Assembly: GCF_000430745.1 (NCBI RefSeq)
Contig: NZ_AUMP01000016.1
Span: 62,001-126,000, forward strand
Length of the DNA stretch: 64,000 bases
Direction: 5' to 3'
Source of the DNA: Fictibacillus gelatini DSM 15865
Lineage (GTDB): Bacteria > Bacillota > Bacilli > Bacillales > Fictibacillaceae
The position numbers and the translations under genes are program-made. How positions within the stretch are numbered: the stretch's first letter is position 1; each line of letters begins with the position of its first letter. Of this stretch, positions 34,462 to 44,709 are shown one piece after another. The notes beneath the pieces were generated by a model that was given only the letters and a program-made list of their open reading frames with translations, was not told the DNA's origin and searched no databases.

Positions 34462-35704
34462 ATCGAATGATAGGCTGAAGTCGTTCTTTTCTCGAATTTC
34501 CTTCTCCCTGGTCAGATTTTTCAGGTTTTATCGCAAATAGAACAAAAAGCGCTCCAATCACTCCAAAACATGCTGTCGTATAAAAAATAAACGCATCATC
34601 CGATTTCATAATAATGGCATAAATAGGCGGACCTAACGCCACTCCGACAAAACGCATGGAACTGTAAAGAGAGGTAATCGTGCCTCTTTCTTCTTTATCA
34701 ATGCCTTCCGTAATTAAAGCGTCAAGGCAAGGGAGAGCCACCCCGATCCCAATTCCGCTGACAAACAATGCGCCGAGAAGGAAATATAGCCCTCCAATAA
34801 ACGGAATGCTTAACGTGGAGACGACAAGAAGCAAAATTCCGAAAAATGTCGTCCATTTCATTACCTTCTTGCTCTCCCCTATTTTTTTACCTGCAATATA
34901 CGAACAAATCGACAACGCCAGTAAAGGAACCGCTAAAACGAACCCTTTTTTTATCCCTTTAATAAAATACTGATCTTCAAGAATTGTTGATAAATAAAAG
35001 AGAACCCCAAATAAAACGAACATAATAATTCCACCAACAATAAAAATCGCAAATAGCCACCTGCCATTCGATTTAAATGTCCCTTTTAAATTTTTCAAAA
35101 ACCGCTGAAACGACATCACTTCTTCTTTTTTCTCTGGTGATTTAACGAAACATGCGACAAGAATTAAGGAAACGAGACAAAACACAGGAATAAACCAAAA
35201 AGGCAAATACCAGGCGAAGGCGGCTAAAAACGCGCCGACGATCGGACTAAGCACTTTCCCAAACGTATTGGCCGTTTCAATAATTCCTAAACTTGAACTT
35301 ACTTCTTTCTCAGATTGAAAAAGATCACCAACGAGCGGAAGCACAACCGGAAATGCTCCGGATGAACCGACTCCCTGCAAAAGCCGGCCAACTAAAATAA
35401 ACCAGTATGGCTTAGATAGAGCTATTGCCGCCCAGCCTGAGACCAATCCCCCCACACCGGCAATCAATAAACCCGGAAGAATGACTTTTTTCCTTCCGAA
35501 CCGATCAGAAAGATAACCCGCAACCGGAATTAAGAGAATCGCTACAACGGAATAGACGGTAATAATAATAGACACTTGAAGCGGTGAAATCTTCAATTCC
35601 TTTTCAATCACCGGCAATACCGGGATAAGCATCGAGTTGCCAAGAGTCATCACTAGAGGAATAGAAGCAATCGCAAGCAAATCTAACTTATTTTTGGCGT
35701 TCAT
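34460..35704 (-). CDS. MFS transporter, multidrug-type (YitG-like)
   Basis: 414 residues with about 12 transmembrane segments. The MFS motif A is GYLSDRFGRKKVILPG after TM2; motif C-like residues occur in IIETANTFGKVLSPIVGAFL, characteristic of drug:H+ antiporters. The end of the protein is a charged tail. A second-half GIGIGVALPCLDALITEGID fits drug efflux MFS proteins of Bacillus. The substrate is unknown. The start ATG follows GGAGGATTTT. Confidence 0.82.
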   Translation of the reverse strand: MNAKNKLDLLAIASIPLVMTLGNSMLIPVLPVIEKELKISPLQVSIIITVYSVVAILLIPVAGYLSDRFGRKKVILPGLLIAGVGGLVSGWAAIALSKPYWFILVGRLLQGVGSSGAFPVVLPLVGDLFQSEKEVSSSLGIIETANTFGKVLSPIVGAFLAAFAWYLPFWFIPVFCLVSLILVACFVKSPEKKEEVMSFQRFLKNLKGTFKSNGRWLFAIFIVGGIIMFVLFGVLFYLSTILEDQYFIKGIKKGFVLAVPLLALSICSYIAGKKIGESKKVMKWTTFFGILLLVVSTLSIPFIGGLYFLLGALFVSGIGIGVALPCLDALITEGIDKEERGTITSLYSSMRFVGVALGPPIYAIIMKSDDAFIFYTTACFGVIGALFVLFAIKPEKSDQGEGNSRKERLQPIIR

Positions 35705-35838
35705 AAAATCCTCCGTACAAATATGACATCTTTTTTAGTATGATTAATTTAATGCAATCCATTCAAATAATTGACGAAAAAGTCGATGTAAAGCTAAACT
35801 ATGAACATTATCATAAGGAAGAGAAAGGACTTATAATT

Positions 35839-36999
35839 ATGGAGCATTTGTTAAATCCATCTGTTCGAAACATTCAGCTTTCCGGCATCCGTACGTTTTT
35901 CAATACGGTTAGCCAATATGAAGATGCCATTTCATTAACGCTCGGGCTGCCTGATTTTCCTACACCGGATCATATTAAATCCGCCGCGAAAAAAGGGATT
36001 GATGCCAATAAAACCGTTTATTCTCACAATGCAGGGTATTTTGAATTAAGAGAAGCGGCTTGTCATTTTTTAAAAGAAAAATATCAGCTATCTTATAACC
36101 CTGAAGATGAAGTGATCGTCACAAGCGGCGCGAGCGAAGCGATTGATGTTACGTTAAGAACGATTTTGCGGGAAGGAGATGAAGTCATTCTTCCCGCTCC
36201 AGTTTATCCTGGATATGCACCCGTCATTACAATGTGCAAAGCAACTCCTGTATTTGTCGACACAAGGGAACACGGTTTTAAATTAACCAAAAAATTAATG
36301 GAGGAACATGTTACGGAAAAAACGCGTTGTATCCTTCTTCCTTACCCTTCCAATCCTACGGGCTGTACGTTAAGCAAGTCGGATTTACAGGAAATGGCGG
36401 ATTATTTGAGTGATAAAGATCTTTTTATTATCGCAGATGAAATCTACAGCGAACTGACATATGATGAAAAACATACGTCGATCGCTTCATTTCCGGGAAT
36501 GAAAGAGAAAACGGTCGTCATTAATGGACTTTCTAAATCTCATGCGATGACGGGATGGCGAATCGGCTTTATTTTCGCACCGTCTTATTTATGTAAACAT
36601 CTCATTAAAGTTCATCAATATAATGTTTCTTGCGCCTCTACCATTTCGCAAGTCGCAGCAATCGAAGCGCTGACAAACGGGATGGATGATGCTTTGCCAA
36701 TGAGAGAAGAATATAAAAAACGATTAACTTATACGTTTAGCCGGCTACAGGAAATGGGTCTCCCAACAACAAAGCCGGACGGGGCATTTTATATTTTCCC
36801 GAATATTTCTCGTTTTGGCCTTAGCTCGCTTAACTTTGCCACAAAGTTGCTTGAGGAACATCGTATCGCTGTGGTGCCCGGGAGCGCATTTTCCGAATAC
36901 GGAGAAGGATATATTCGCATCTCTTATGCAGCTTCGATGCCGCTATTGGAAAAAGGGATGGACAAACTTGAAACTTTTATACGCTCTCTTGAATCGTAG
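35839..36999 (+). CDS. patA: Aminotransferase PatA (N-acetyl-LL-diaminopimelate aminotransferase)
   Basis: 386 residues. Class I PLP aminotransferase of the acetylase branch of lysine/DAP synthesis. It begins MEHLLNPSVRNIQLSGIR as PatA does; further blocks are YPSNPTGCTLS, DEIYSELTYDE and the Schiff-base lysine in INGLSKSHAMTGWRIGF. The frame is open 33 codons upstream to 35740, but ATG 35839 behind GAAAGGAC gives the family start. It supplies lysine precursors, in principle upstream of the kam pathway, though no regulation links them here. Confidence 0.9.
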   Translation: MEHLLNPSVRNIQLSGIRTFFNTVSQYEDAISLTLGLPDFPTPDHIKSAAKKGIDANKTVYSHNAGYFELREAACHFLKEKYQLSYNPEDEVIVTSGASEAIDVTLRTILREGDEVILPAPVYPGYAPVITMCKATPVFVDTREHGFKLTKKLMEEHVTEKTRCILLPYPSNPTGCTLSKSDLQEMADYLSDKDLFIIADEIYSELTYDEKHTSIASFPGMKEKTVVINGLSKSHAMTGWRIGFIFAPSYLCKHLIKVHQYNVSCASTISQVAAIEALTNGMDDALPMREEYKKRLTYTFSRLQEMGLPTTKPDGAFYIFPNISRFGLSSLNFATKLLEEHRIAVVPGSAFSEYGEGYIRISYAASMPLLEKGMDKLETFIRSLES

Positions 37000-37024
37000 G
37001 CAGCCCTTTTCCGGGCTGCTTTTT
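36999..37024 (+). terminator. Terminator of patA
   Basis: Stem GCAGCCC / GGGCTGC followed by five Ts, directly after the stop codon. Confidence 0.88.
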
Positions 37025-37138
37025 CATATTTCCCACAATTCAAAAGAACTTAATTGTTTACAAAATGGGAAAAAGATATTAAACTTAGAAAGGTTCGGGA
37101 AATTCTTCCGAAAAATATAAATATAGGAGGGTCAACAA

Positions 37139-37672
37139 ATGAAAAAGCTATTTGGTATTGCTGCCAGCTTGCTATTAGCATTTAGCATCGTCGGCTGCAG
37201 CAATAAAGATACTGCCGAAAAGAACGATAATGAACCGAAGAAAGTGGCGAAAACTGACAATGCTGTAAAAGAAAAAACAGAGGTTCTAAACTTTGAAGGG
37301 GATTTGTCGAATAAACTTAGAACATGGCATGCCCCTTACAATGCTTACATAGCGGCTCAAGATCCGGAAAAGAAAACGCCTAAAAAAGATCTTGAGAAAG
37401 CGAAAACTGATGCGAAAGCTTCTTTAGAAAAAGCCGTATCTGAAATTCCTAACATTACGGTTCCTGCGACATTGCCAAAAGACGATCAGGACAATATTAA
37501 AGCAGCACTGGAAGATTTGAAAAAATCTTATGAAGCTCGCGCCGCCTCTCTTAATGATGAGAAAAAAGGGGCTGAAGCTGATAAACTATTCAAATCATTC
37601 AACGACAAATTAAATAAAGTTCATGAAAAACTTAAATTAGTGCCCGCTGACTTATCAAAAGAAATATCGTAA
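37139..37672 (+). CDS. Lipoprotein of unknown function
   Basis: 177 residues. Signal peptide MKKLFGIAASLLLAFSIVGC with lipobox SIVGC (Cys at residue 20), then a Lys/Asp/Glu-rich linker and a helical domain (ASLEKAVSEIPNITVPATLP, KAALEDLKKSYEARAASLND). It should be lipid-anchored on the outer face of the cell membrane. I do not recognise the mature domain; it resembles small coiled-coil Bacillus lipoproteins. Start ATG behind AGGAGGGTC; single gene with its own terminator. Confidence 0.75.
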   Translation: MKKLFGIAASLLLAFSIVGCSNKDTAEKNDNEPKKVAKTDNAVKEKTEVLNFEGDLSNKLRTWHAPYNAYIAAQDPEKKTPKKDLEKAKTDAKASLEKAVSEIPNITVPATLPKDDQDNIKAALEDLKKSYEARAASLNDEKKGAEADKLFKSFNDKLNKVHEKLKLVPADLSKEIS

Positions 37673-37675
37673 ATA

Positions 37676-37705
37676 AAAGACCACCGCTTCCGCGGTGGTT
37701 TTTTA
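37676..37705. terminator. Bidirectional terminator between lipoprotein gene and dynA
   Basis: Stem ACCACCGC / GCGGTGGT, loop TTCC, with a T run on the plus strand and A-rich left flank. Confidence 0.88.
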
Positions 37706-40700
37706 TTATTCAATCGACTCTATTTTCCTCTGGCATTCCCGTAATTGTTCTAAAGCTGTTGGATCGTTTAACGCAAGAAGCAAGCCTTTAATATAAGCAG
37801 ATAGCCGCTCATTGATTTCCCCCAATTGCGTTTCACATTCCGTTTGAAAGCAACTTCCGTAATAGCGGTTAAACTCCTCTGTCGACTTTAGGATAAAACG
37901 TTGACAAGGTTCATCAAACATATCTTTTGCCGACTCCATCATTTTGCTCTTCCCATTTTCTTCAAAAAATTGTCGCGCATTTTTAAAGAATTTAAAAAGA
38001 GCTGCACTTTTTGAAGCCTCTAAATGCTCAAGATTGAGCGATAATTCCGGTGTCTGAATGGTTACATCTATTTCTGTAAAGATTGATTCCGGCAATTCAT
38101 TTTTTACAAATTCGTTTTTAAGCTCTTGCAAAATTTCCTTCAAGAGCTTGCTAATATAATTTTCAACCCTTAACATGGTGGCCCTTGATTCCTGCAACAA
38201 ATCAAATTCTAATCTTTCATGCAATTCCTTTAGGCAGGAAGGCAATGCCATCTTTTGCTCCTTTACCGTGCCTGTTAGCACTGCAGGATTAAACGATTCA
38301 TTAAAAAACTCATTAAACCTGAGGAACACTCTTTGTTTTACATAAAATAACAATTCCTTTATTTCTTTTTCAAGCCGCTGATTGTATTCAGCTTGATCAA
38401 GCTGTTTCGTAATTTCAAATCCTTTATTCAACTGTTGATCTAAGTGCAGTGCTTTTGCTTCTCGACTTTCTTTATCTAAAGCCGCCTGTCCGATAAAATG
38501 ATCGAGAATAGTTTTAACTTGTTCAACTTGCCGCTTTGCCTTCGATACTAGCATATTTGACAAATCGTCCTGGATAAATGTTGTAAACCTGTTATAGAAC
38601 GGCGTAAAGCCCGATTGGATTAAAACTTGTTCTTGTTCCGCGCTTCCTGCCCACTCTTGCAATCGTCTTTTCTCGTCGTCCGTTAATTGTGAACGATCTT
38701 TTTGTCCGAGAATAGCATATCTGCTCGAAACAGGAAATAACCGGGGGTTTCGAATGCCGAACTGTTGTAAATTTTGTTGAACATGCAGAACAACGTCATT
38801 TAATTCTTCCTCATCGCTCGCCAGATCCGCCGCATTAATTAAAAAGAACATTTTATCGAGTTCAAATGCATCTTTGACCCTTCCGAGCTGAATTAAAAAT
38901 TCGCGGTCAGCGCTTGAGAAAGCGTGGTTATAATAGGTTACATAAAGAATGACATCTGAGTTTTTAATATATTCGAATGCGACATTTGTATGGCGGGCAT
39001 TTATTGAATCCGCTCCAGGCGTATCAACAAGTGTCACTCCTAAATTTGTCAGCGGGGAATCAATATAAATTGTAATATGATCTGCAAAACATGCTTTCTC
39101 TTCCGTTGCGACAAATTCTTTAAATTGTTCGATCGATACTTTTAGTTGTTTCCCAAGTTGATTCTCTATTTTCTGAAAGCCGCTATTAACCGCCCTTAAA
39201 AATTGGATGTGCGGTTTTGTCTTTTCATTGCCGTCCAATTGAGATAAGCTACCTGCCATCTTCACGGCATCCTTCATGTTTTCAGCCTGTATTCCAAAAT
39301 GTGAAAGAGATTGGTTAATTTCTGAAAGCAGGCTATCTTCGCTTTTCAGAACGACAAAAACGGTTCCATGCGGTATTTCATTTGTTGCCGGTTTGATTTG
39401 ATTGATCGTTGCCGTCGTTGGATTTGGAGAAACAGGAAGCAAATCATCACCCAAAAGTGCGTTTGCAAAAGATGATTTCCCTGCAGAAAATGCGCCAAAT
39501 AACGATACTGTAAATTCTCGGCTCTCTATCCTTTCAGCAAATCGTTCCATATCGGCTGCGGAATTTTCCAGACCGCTTACGCTTCTGATGATGTCCGATA
39601 CTTGTTTTAGCCTTGCCGCGGTTGAAGCTAATTCGCCTTTTGTGAACCGCGACGATTGTCTTTCTTGCTGATTGTGTGTTCCCTCTGTTAACTCTGTTTC
39701 TATAATCGGATTCATCAAGTTTTCGATTTCGCGCGCATCTAAGGAACGATTATGCCGGGCTCTTGCCGCTTCCGTTTCCTCAATCATTGCCTCCGGAATG
39801 TGTTCCGCCGTCAATAAACGGTTTAATTCCTCCTCCGTTTCTTCCAGCTGTTCTTTAACGCTTTCATATGTTTCGTAGGCTTCTATTTTTTGAGCCAATT
39901 GAACAAGTTCTTGTTCAACTTCCGCAAGCTTTGTCTCACCTTTTGCTCGAATAGAATTTTCGATTTCAGCGAGAATCGATTGGAGCTCTTTAAACGCCAG
40001 CCTTTTAATCTCATTTGCGACATCATTACCATATTGAAGGACGTACTCTCCATTTAATGAGGCACCCGGTTTAATTAATTTAGCTAGATCGTCTTTTGTC
40101 AAAGGAATGGTTACCTCCTTAAAAGGAGGATGGTCGTACGTTTTGCAAAACGCAGTTAAATAGTCATTTAAATGCCACTCTATTTGCGTTTCGATATTTT
40201 CTTTCACACTTTTAAATAACGCTTCTAGCCGTTTGTCCCTTTCTTCTTCCGTCTTTTTGGAAGAAAAAAGGAAACCTATTTTAAATCCGTTTTGTCTGCT
40301 TTCAATATAGTTTCTCGCCAGGTCTCTCGTATGGAACGGCATTAAAATGGCGTTCTCTACAATTTTTTTCGCCTCGTTTTTATAGTCAGCCCATTCTTCT
40401 TCTACGCGTTTTTCATGCGTTTCCTTGTCATGAAGCAATCTTTCGTACTCATTTCTCGTGTCCTCGCTATTTTCCCGTTCCTCTTCAATTAACTGAAACT
40501 GTTCATTAAAATTATCTTCAAAATGAGAAGTGAGCGTTTGGACATGTTTTTGAATGAGCCTTTTCGTTTCATTGATCGTGCTTTGTATAAGCGTTTGATC
40601 CTTCTCTAAATAAAACTTTTCGATTAACGTTCGAATATCTTTCAACTGGCTATATGGGTGGTCGGGTTTAAGGACGGACGTGTAAAAGATCTTTTCCGGC

Positions 40701-41401
40701 TCAATCCCCCAGCTTTTAAAACCAGCCTCGACTTTAGTTTGAAATTCTTTAAAGTCAAGTTCTTTTTCGTTGTGCTTATCGATCTGGTTAACGATTAAAT
40801 ACAGCTTCTTCCCTTGTTCTTTCAAAAGCCTTACAAATGTAAAATTCAGTTGTGAAAGAACATGGTTATAATCCATGACATAAAAAACAACATCGCCTAA
40901 ATGAAGGGCAGACTCTGTTGCCACACGGTGGGCATCATCTGTTGAATCAATGCCCGGTGTATCAAAAATCGCAATCTTATCAGGCAAAATGTTTTTCTCC
41001 AAATGAATAGTAACTTCTTGTACATCAAGCCCATTTTTGCAAAGCTCTTTAATTTGCCCCATGTCAATTGGCGGAGGAAGGTGAATCGTGCCTCTATCCC
41101 TCACACGAATGTCTGCCCCGCCACTGCCTTCTTGGAGCCGTACAAGATTGGCACTTGTCGGAATTGGGCTTGAAGGCAAAATATTGTTTTGCACAATCGC
41201 ATTGATCATGCTTGATTTTCCAGCTGAAAAATGGCCGCAAAAAGCGATCGTAAGTTGCATCTGTTTCACTTTTTCATATAATTGCAACACTTCTAAAGCA
41301 CTTTCTTCATCTTCTGTTTCTGCGATTTTTACATAAATCGCTGCAAGTGATTCTGCTAAAGCTTGAATTTTTTTCTCTTCATTGAATGATGTCTTCCGCA
41401 T
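37706..41401 (-). CDS. dynA: Bacterial dynamin-like protein DynA (two fused dynamins)
   Basis: 1231 residues; two dynamin units in one chain, as in B. subtilis DynA (YpbR). The first GTPase has P-loop GHFSAGKSS (about residues 56-64), DTPGIDSTD and VNQID; the second has GAFSAGKSSFANALLGDDLLP (about residue 635), DTPGADSINA and NAAD. Long coiled-coil stalk helices follow each GTPase domain. DynA tethers and fuses membranes and helps protect against membrane damage and phage. No obvious break is seen. ATG 41401 follows GATGGGGATA; another ATG lies four codons upstream. Confidence 0.93.
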   Translation of the reverse strand: MRKTSFNEEKKIQALAESLAAIYVKIAETEDEESALEVLQLYEKVKQMQLTIAFCGHFSAGKSSMINAIVQNNILPSSPIPTSANLVRLQEGSGGADIRVRDRGTIHLPPPIDMGQIKELCKNGLDVQEVTIHLEKNILPDKIAIFDTPGIDSTDDAHRVATESALHLGDVVFYVMDYNHVLSQLNFTFVRLLKEQGKKLYLIVNQIDKHNEKELDFKEFQTKVEAGFKSWGIEPEKIFYTSVLKPDHPYSQLKDIRTLIEKFYLEKDQTLIQSTINETKRLIQKHVQTLTSHFEDNFNEQFQLIEEERENSEDTRNEYERLLHDKETHEKRVEEEWADYKNEAKKIVENAILMPFHTRDLARNYIESRQNGFKIGFLFSSKKTEEERDKRLEALFKSVKENIETQIEWHLNDYLTAFCKTYDHPPFKEVTIPLTKDDLAKLIKPGASLNGEYVLQYGNDVANEIKRLAFKELQSILAEIENSIRAKGETKLAEVEQELVQLAQKIEAYETYESVKEQLEETEEELNRLLTAEHIPEAMIEETEAARARHNRSLDAREIENLMNPIIETELTEGTHNQQERQSSRFTKGELASTAARLKQVSDIIRSVSGLENSAADMERFAERIESREFTVSLFGAFSAGKSSFANALLGDDLLPVSPNPTTATINQIKPATNEIPHGTVFVVLKSEDSLLSEINQSLSHFGIQAENMKDAVKMAGSLSQLDGNEKTKPHIQFLRAVNSGFQKIENQLGKQLKVSIEQFKEFVATEEKACFADHITIYIDSPLTNLGVTLVDTPGADSINARHTNVAFEYIKNSDVILYVTYYNHAFSSADREFLIQLGRVKDAFELDKMFFLINAADLASDEEELNDVVLHVQQNLQQFGIRNPRLFPVSSRYAILGQKDRSQLTDDEKRRLQEWAGSAEQEQVLIQSGFTPFYNRFTTFIQDDLSNMLVSKAKRQVEQVKTILDHFIGQAALDKESREAKALHLDQQLNKGFEITKQLDQAEYNQRLEKEIKELLFYVKQRVFLRFNEFFNESFNPAVLTGTVKEQKMALPSCLKELHERLEFDLLQESRATMLRVENYISKLLKEILQELKNEFVKNELPESIFTEIDVTIQTPELSLNLEHLEASKSAALFKFFKNARQFFEENGKSKMMESAKDMFDEPCQRFILKSTEEFNRYYGSCFQTECETQLGEINERLSAYIKGLLLALNDPTALEQLRECQRKIESIE

Positions 41402-41508
41402 AACTATCCCCATCTACTTGTATTCTATCTTTTTACTTTACCATATTTATGTGTGTTCATCTAGATTTGTTCGGTTTAAACAAGGAACCGGCCATTTGCC
41501 GATTCCTG

Positions 41509-42813
41509 TTAAAAATGAATGAGATATCGAAAGTAGATATAAATATGGGCAATGATTAAAGAAAGGATAGTTAACGGTGCCCCAATTTTAAGAAATTCAA
41601 AATAGCTGAACCCTCTTCCATCGCGGGCAGCCATATTAGCGACGACTACGTTCGCCGATGCCCCAATGATCGTTCCATTCCCGCCCAGGCAGGCACCTAA
41701 CGCTAGCGACCACCAGAGGCTATTGATTTCTGGCGAGTTTACAGCAAGACCTAAATTGTGCGCCATATCTTTGATCAACGGAATCATGGTTGCAACAAAT
41801 GGAATATTATCGATCGTTGCAGATGCAACGCCAGATCCCCATAAAATGAAGATTGAAGCAGTTGTTATATTTCCGTTGGTTACATCTAATACTTTTTGTG
41901 CGAGCAACTTGATCATTCCAACCTCTTGAAGACCGCCGACGAGTGTAAACAATCCGGCAAAAAAGAAAATCGTCACCCACTCTACCGACTCAAATGCTTC
42001 CTCAATATCTTTTTCTTTTAAGCCAATAAGCATGAGCAAAGTTGCCCCCGTGATACTAATAACGGAAGCTTCCAAATGAACGACTGAATGAAGCATAAAT
42101 CCTACAATTGTTAAACAAAGAACAACTAACGACTTCTTCATTAATATCGGATTCTCGATATAGTTTTTTTCATTCAGCTCCATTAATTTGGCAACATCTT
42201 TTTCATTCACCTTCAGTTGTTTACGATAAATTAAATACAGCATAAATAATGTCACTGCTAAAATAATGACAATAATTGGGCCAAGTTGAATGAGAAATGC
42301 ATTAAACGTTAAATGTTTGTTTGCTGATCCGATCATGATGTTTGGCGGATCACCAATTAAGGTTGCGGTTCCGCCAACATTTGAAGCGATAATTTCCGAA
42401 ATTAAAAATGGGACAGGGTTAAGATGTAACAGTTTGGTGATCGATAGCGTGACCGGAACAACGAGCAAGACGGTCGTTACATTGTCTAAAAAAGCGGAGG
42501 CCACTGCCGTCAACAATGAAAGAAATAGCAATATTCGAACCGGATTTCCTTTTGCAAGTTTAGCAGCCTTTACTGCGGCATATTGGAATACTCCCGTCTT
42601 ATTTGTGATTCCGACAAGAATCATCATGCCTATAAGCAGTGTAATCGTATTCCATTCAATGTACGTTGTAAATGCCTTATGAACATCAACGATTCCCAAT
42701 ATAACCATGATTGCCGCTCCGAAGATGCTTATGGCTGCCCGGTTTAATTTTTCCGTAATTATAATGGCATACGTCAATAAAAAAATAATGATGGCGACTA
42801 TCGTTTGATTCAT
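41509..42813 (-). CDS. SLC13/ArsB-type anion permease
   Basis: 434 residues with 10-12 transmembrane segments. Ion transporter superfamily blocks: ASAFLDNVTTVLLVVPVTL, SNVGGTATLIGDPPNIMIGS, and the mirrored ATIDNIPFVATMIPLIKDM and GACLGGNGTIIGASANVV. These place it with the ArsB/NhaD/P-protein branch. It could carry dicarboxylates, arsenite or sodium; the sequence does not decide. AAAGGAGGAAAACGAG precedes the start, and two hairpins occupy its leader (42837-42903). Confidence 0.8.
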   Translation of the reverse strand: MNQTIVAIIIFLLTYAIIITEKLNRAAISIFGAAIMVILGIVDVHKAFTTYIEWNTITLLIGMMILVGITNKTGVFQYAAVKAAKLAKGNPVRILLFLSLLTAVASAFLDNVTTVLLVVPVTLSITKLLHLNPVPFLISEIIASNVGGTATLIGDPPNIMIGSANKHLTFNAFLIQLGPIIVIILAVTLFMLYLIYRKQLKVNEKDVAKLMELNEKNYIENPILMKKSLVVLCLTIVGFMLHSVVHLEASVISITGATLLMLIGLKEKDIEEAFESVEWVTIFFFAGLFTLVGGLQEVGMIKLLAQKVLDVTNGNITTASIFILWGSGVASATIDNIPFVATMIPLIKDMAHNLGLAVNSPEINSLWWSLALGACLGGNGTIIGASANVVVANMAARDGRGFSYFEFLKIGAPLTILSLIIAHIYIYFRYLIHF

Positions 42814-42836
42814 CTCGTTTTCCTCCTTTAATTAAA

Positions 42837-42867
42837 TTAGGAGCCTTGCCTCCCACAAGACTCCTAA
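42837..42867 (-). promoter_or_regulatory. Leader hairpin immediately before the SLC13-type permease RBS
   Basis: On the minus strand TTAGGAG and CTTG pair with CAAG and CTCCTAA around a GGGAGG-containing loop. It lies about 10 bases upstream of the AAAGGAGG ribosome binding site, with no T run, so it could regulate translation or mRNA stability. Confidence 0.4.
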
Positions 42868-42871
42868 AAAA

Positions 42872-42903
42872 TACAAAAGGAGCCCGTTAGTGACAGGCTC
42901 CTC
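42872..42903 (-). terminator. Terminator of cshA (or attenuator of the permease leader)
   Basis: Stem GGAGCC / GGCTCC followed on the minus strand by TTTTGTATTTTTT, between cshA and the permease gene. Confidence 0.78.
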
Positions 42904-42963
42904 CAAAAAACAATTTTTATTCTTTTTTTCAATCATAACAAAAAGTGGTTAATCGATCAATCA

Positions 42964-44457
42964 TTAATAGGCTCGATTTTCTTCCCGGACTCTTTTTGGA
43001 GCGCGGTACGATTTATCTCTACCGCTTGATCGTTTCATACGGTCATTTCGCGGGTTTCTTCGTTTATCCCGGCCGTCTCTGCCATGCCGCCTGCGGTCGC
43101 CAAAACGGTTTTCATTGCGATTTTTCGCCTTTTTAACAGCGAGCGGTGGTTCCCCTGTCAATTCAACAGGCGTTGTATCCGGCTCTTTTGTAATGAGCTT
43201 TAAAGCGGCGGATAATAACGTTACTGAATCATTATCCTCCAATAATTCAATGGCAAGCTGCTTATATTGTTGGCTTTGTTCAGAATCGATCATGCTCATT
43301 AGCTTTTCAATGGCGATTCTTTGTTGTCCTTCTGCAGCCTCGGCAAGTGATGGGACAGGACGTCGAACGAGTTTTCGTTTCGTAATACGCTCGATCGTGT
43401 ATAGATGGTCAATCTCTCTTGGGGTTATAAACGTGATCGCATACCCTGTTTTACCGGCGCGTCCCGTACGTCCGATGCGGTGTACATAACTTTCCGGATC
43501 TTGCGGAATATCAAAGTTATACACATGTGAAACACCGCTAATATCTAGCCCACGTGCGGCAACGTCAGTCGCAACAAGCACTTCAATCGTGTTGTTTTTA
43601 AACGCGCGAAGTACCATATCGCGTTTTGATTGTGGGAGATCGCCATGTATTCCTTCTGCTGAGTAACCTCTTTTATTTAAAGCTTCTGTCAGTTCATCAA
43701 CACGACGCTTTGTTCTTCCAAATACAATCGCAAGTTCAGGTGAATGAATGTCAAGCAATCGAGTAAGTACATCAAACTTTTGCTTTTCTTTCACTTCTAC
43801 ATATTCTTGTTCGATACTTCTTACAGTCATTTCACTTGCTTTAACTTTAATGATCAGCACATCTTTCATAAAACGCTCAGCAAGCTTTTGAATTTGTTTC
43901 GGCATGGTTGCAGAGAAAAGCATTGTATGTCTTTCAGTCGGAACATTTTCTAAAATCGTTTCAATGTCTTCGATAAAGCCCATGTTTAACATTTCATCCG
44001 CTTCATCAAGAACAACAGTATGAACATCTTCTAACTTTAATGTTTTTCGGTTGATATGGTCAATGACGCGTCCCGGCGTCCCAACAATAATGTGAGGATT
44101 ATTTTTTAATGCTTTAATTTGCCTTACAATCGACTGTCCCCCATAAATCGGAAGGGTTCTAATTCCTTTAAATTGGCCGATTTTGTTTAACTCTTCGCCA
44201 ACCTGGACGGCTAATTCGCGAGTCGGGGCAAGCACGATTCCTTGAATTTTCCGATCAGCGACATTAATTTTTTCAATTAATGGAATGCCGAAAGCGGCAG
44301 TCTTCCCCGTACCTGTTTGCGCTTGTCCAATTAAATCAATTCCTTTTAACGCGGTAGGAATTGTATCCCGTTGGATCGGAGTTGCTTCCTCAAAACCCAT
44401 ATTATTAATGGACTTTAACAATTCCTTACTTAAACCTAATTCATTAAATGTTGTCAA
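42964..44457 (-). CDS. cshA: DEAD-box RNA helicase CshA
   Basis: 497 residues. Motifs in order: Q motif (GFEEATPIQ), I AQTGTGKT, Ia [20 protein letters not shown], and [14 protein letters not shown]-terminal dimerisation region is followed by an Arg/Lys/Asn-rich RNA-binding tail ([20 protein letters not shown]). CshA unwinds RNA in ribosome assembly and in the RNA degradosome and is important in the cold. The start is TTG 44457 with AGGAG ten bases ahead. A 250-bp upstream region holds no other gene. Confidence 0.95.
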   Translation of the reverse strand: MTTFNELGLSKELLKSINNMGFEEATPIQRDTIPTALKGIDLIGQAQTGTGKTAAFGIPLIEKINVADRKIQGIVLAPTRELAVQVGEELNKIGQFKGIRTLPIYGGQSIVRQIKALKNNPHIIVGTPGRVIDHINRKTLKLEDVHTVVLDEADEMLNMGFIEDIETILENVPTERHTMLFSATMPKQIQKLAERFMKDVLIIKVKASEMTVRSIEQEYVEVKEKQKFDVLTRLLDIHSPELAIVFGRTKRRVDELTEALNKRGYSAEGIHGDLPQSKRDMVLRAFKNNTIEVLVATDVAARGLDISGVSHVYNFDIPQDPESYVHRIGRTGRAGKTGYAITFITPREIDHLYTIERITKRKLVRRPVPSLAEAAEGQQRIAIEKLMSMIDSEQSQQYKQLAIELLEDNDSVTLLSAALKLITKEPDTTPVELTGEPPLAVKKAKNRNENRFGDRRRHGRDGRDKRRNPRNDRMKRSSGRDKSYRAPKRVREENRAY

Positions 44458-44709
44458 TTTGTTATTACTCCTTTACTTTCAAAAAAACTGAGTTAATCTC
44501 GTCATTTCAATTAATTATTCCGAACATAACCTTATCATTTCAGTTTCAAATTTGCAACCTCATTCACTGTGAACATGCCCTCATTTTAGACCACTTTTCA
44601 TAAAAATAAGCCCATTTGTTATAGATTCTTTAATACTTATGGTCACCCGTAAAAAAAAGAATATACTATATCACTTCTTATTCCCTTGAATATAACAAAT
44701 GAGGTGACG

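Noticed and set aside
42837-42903. Known metal riboswitch (yybP-ykoY, fluoride) upstream of the SLC13-type permease
   Set aside because: None of the conserved loop sequences of these classes are present; only generic hairpins.
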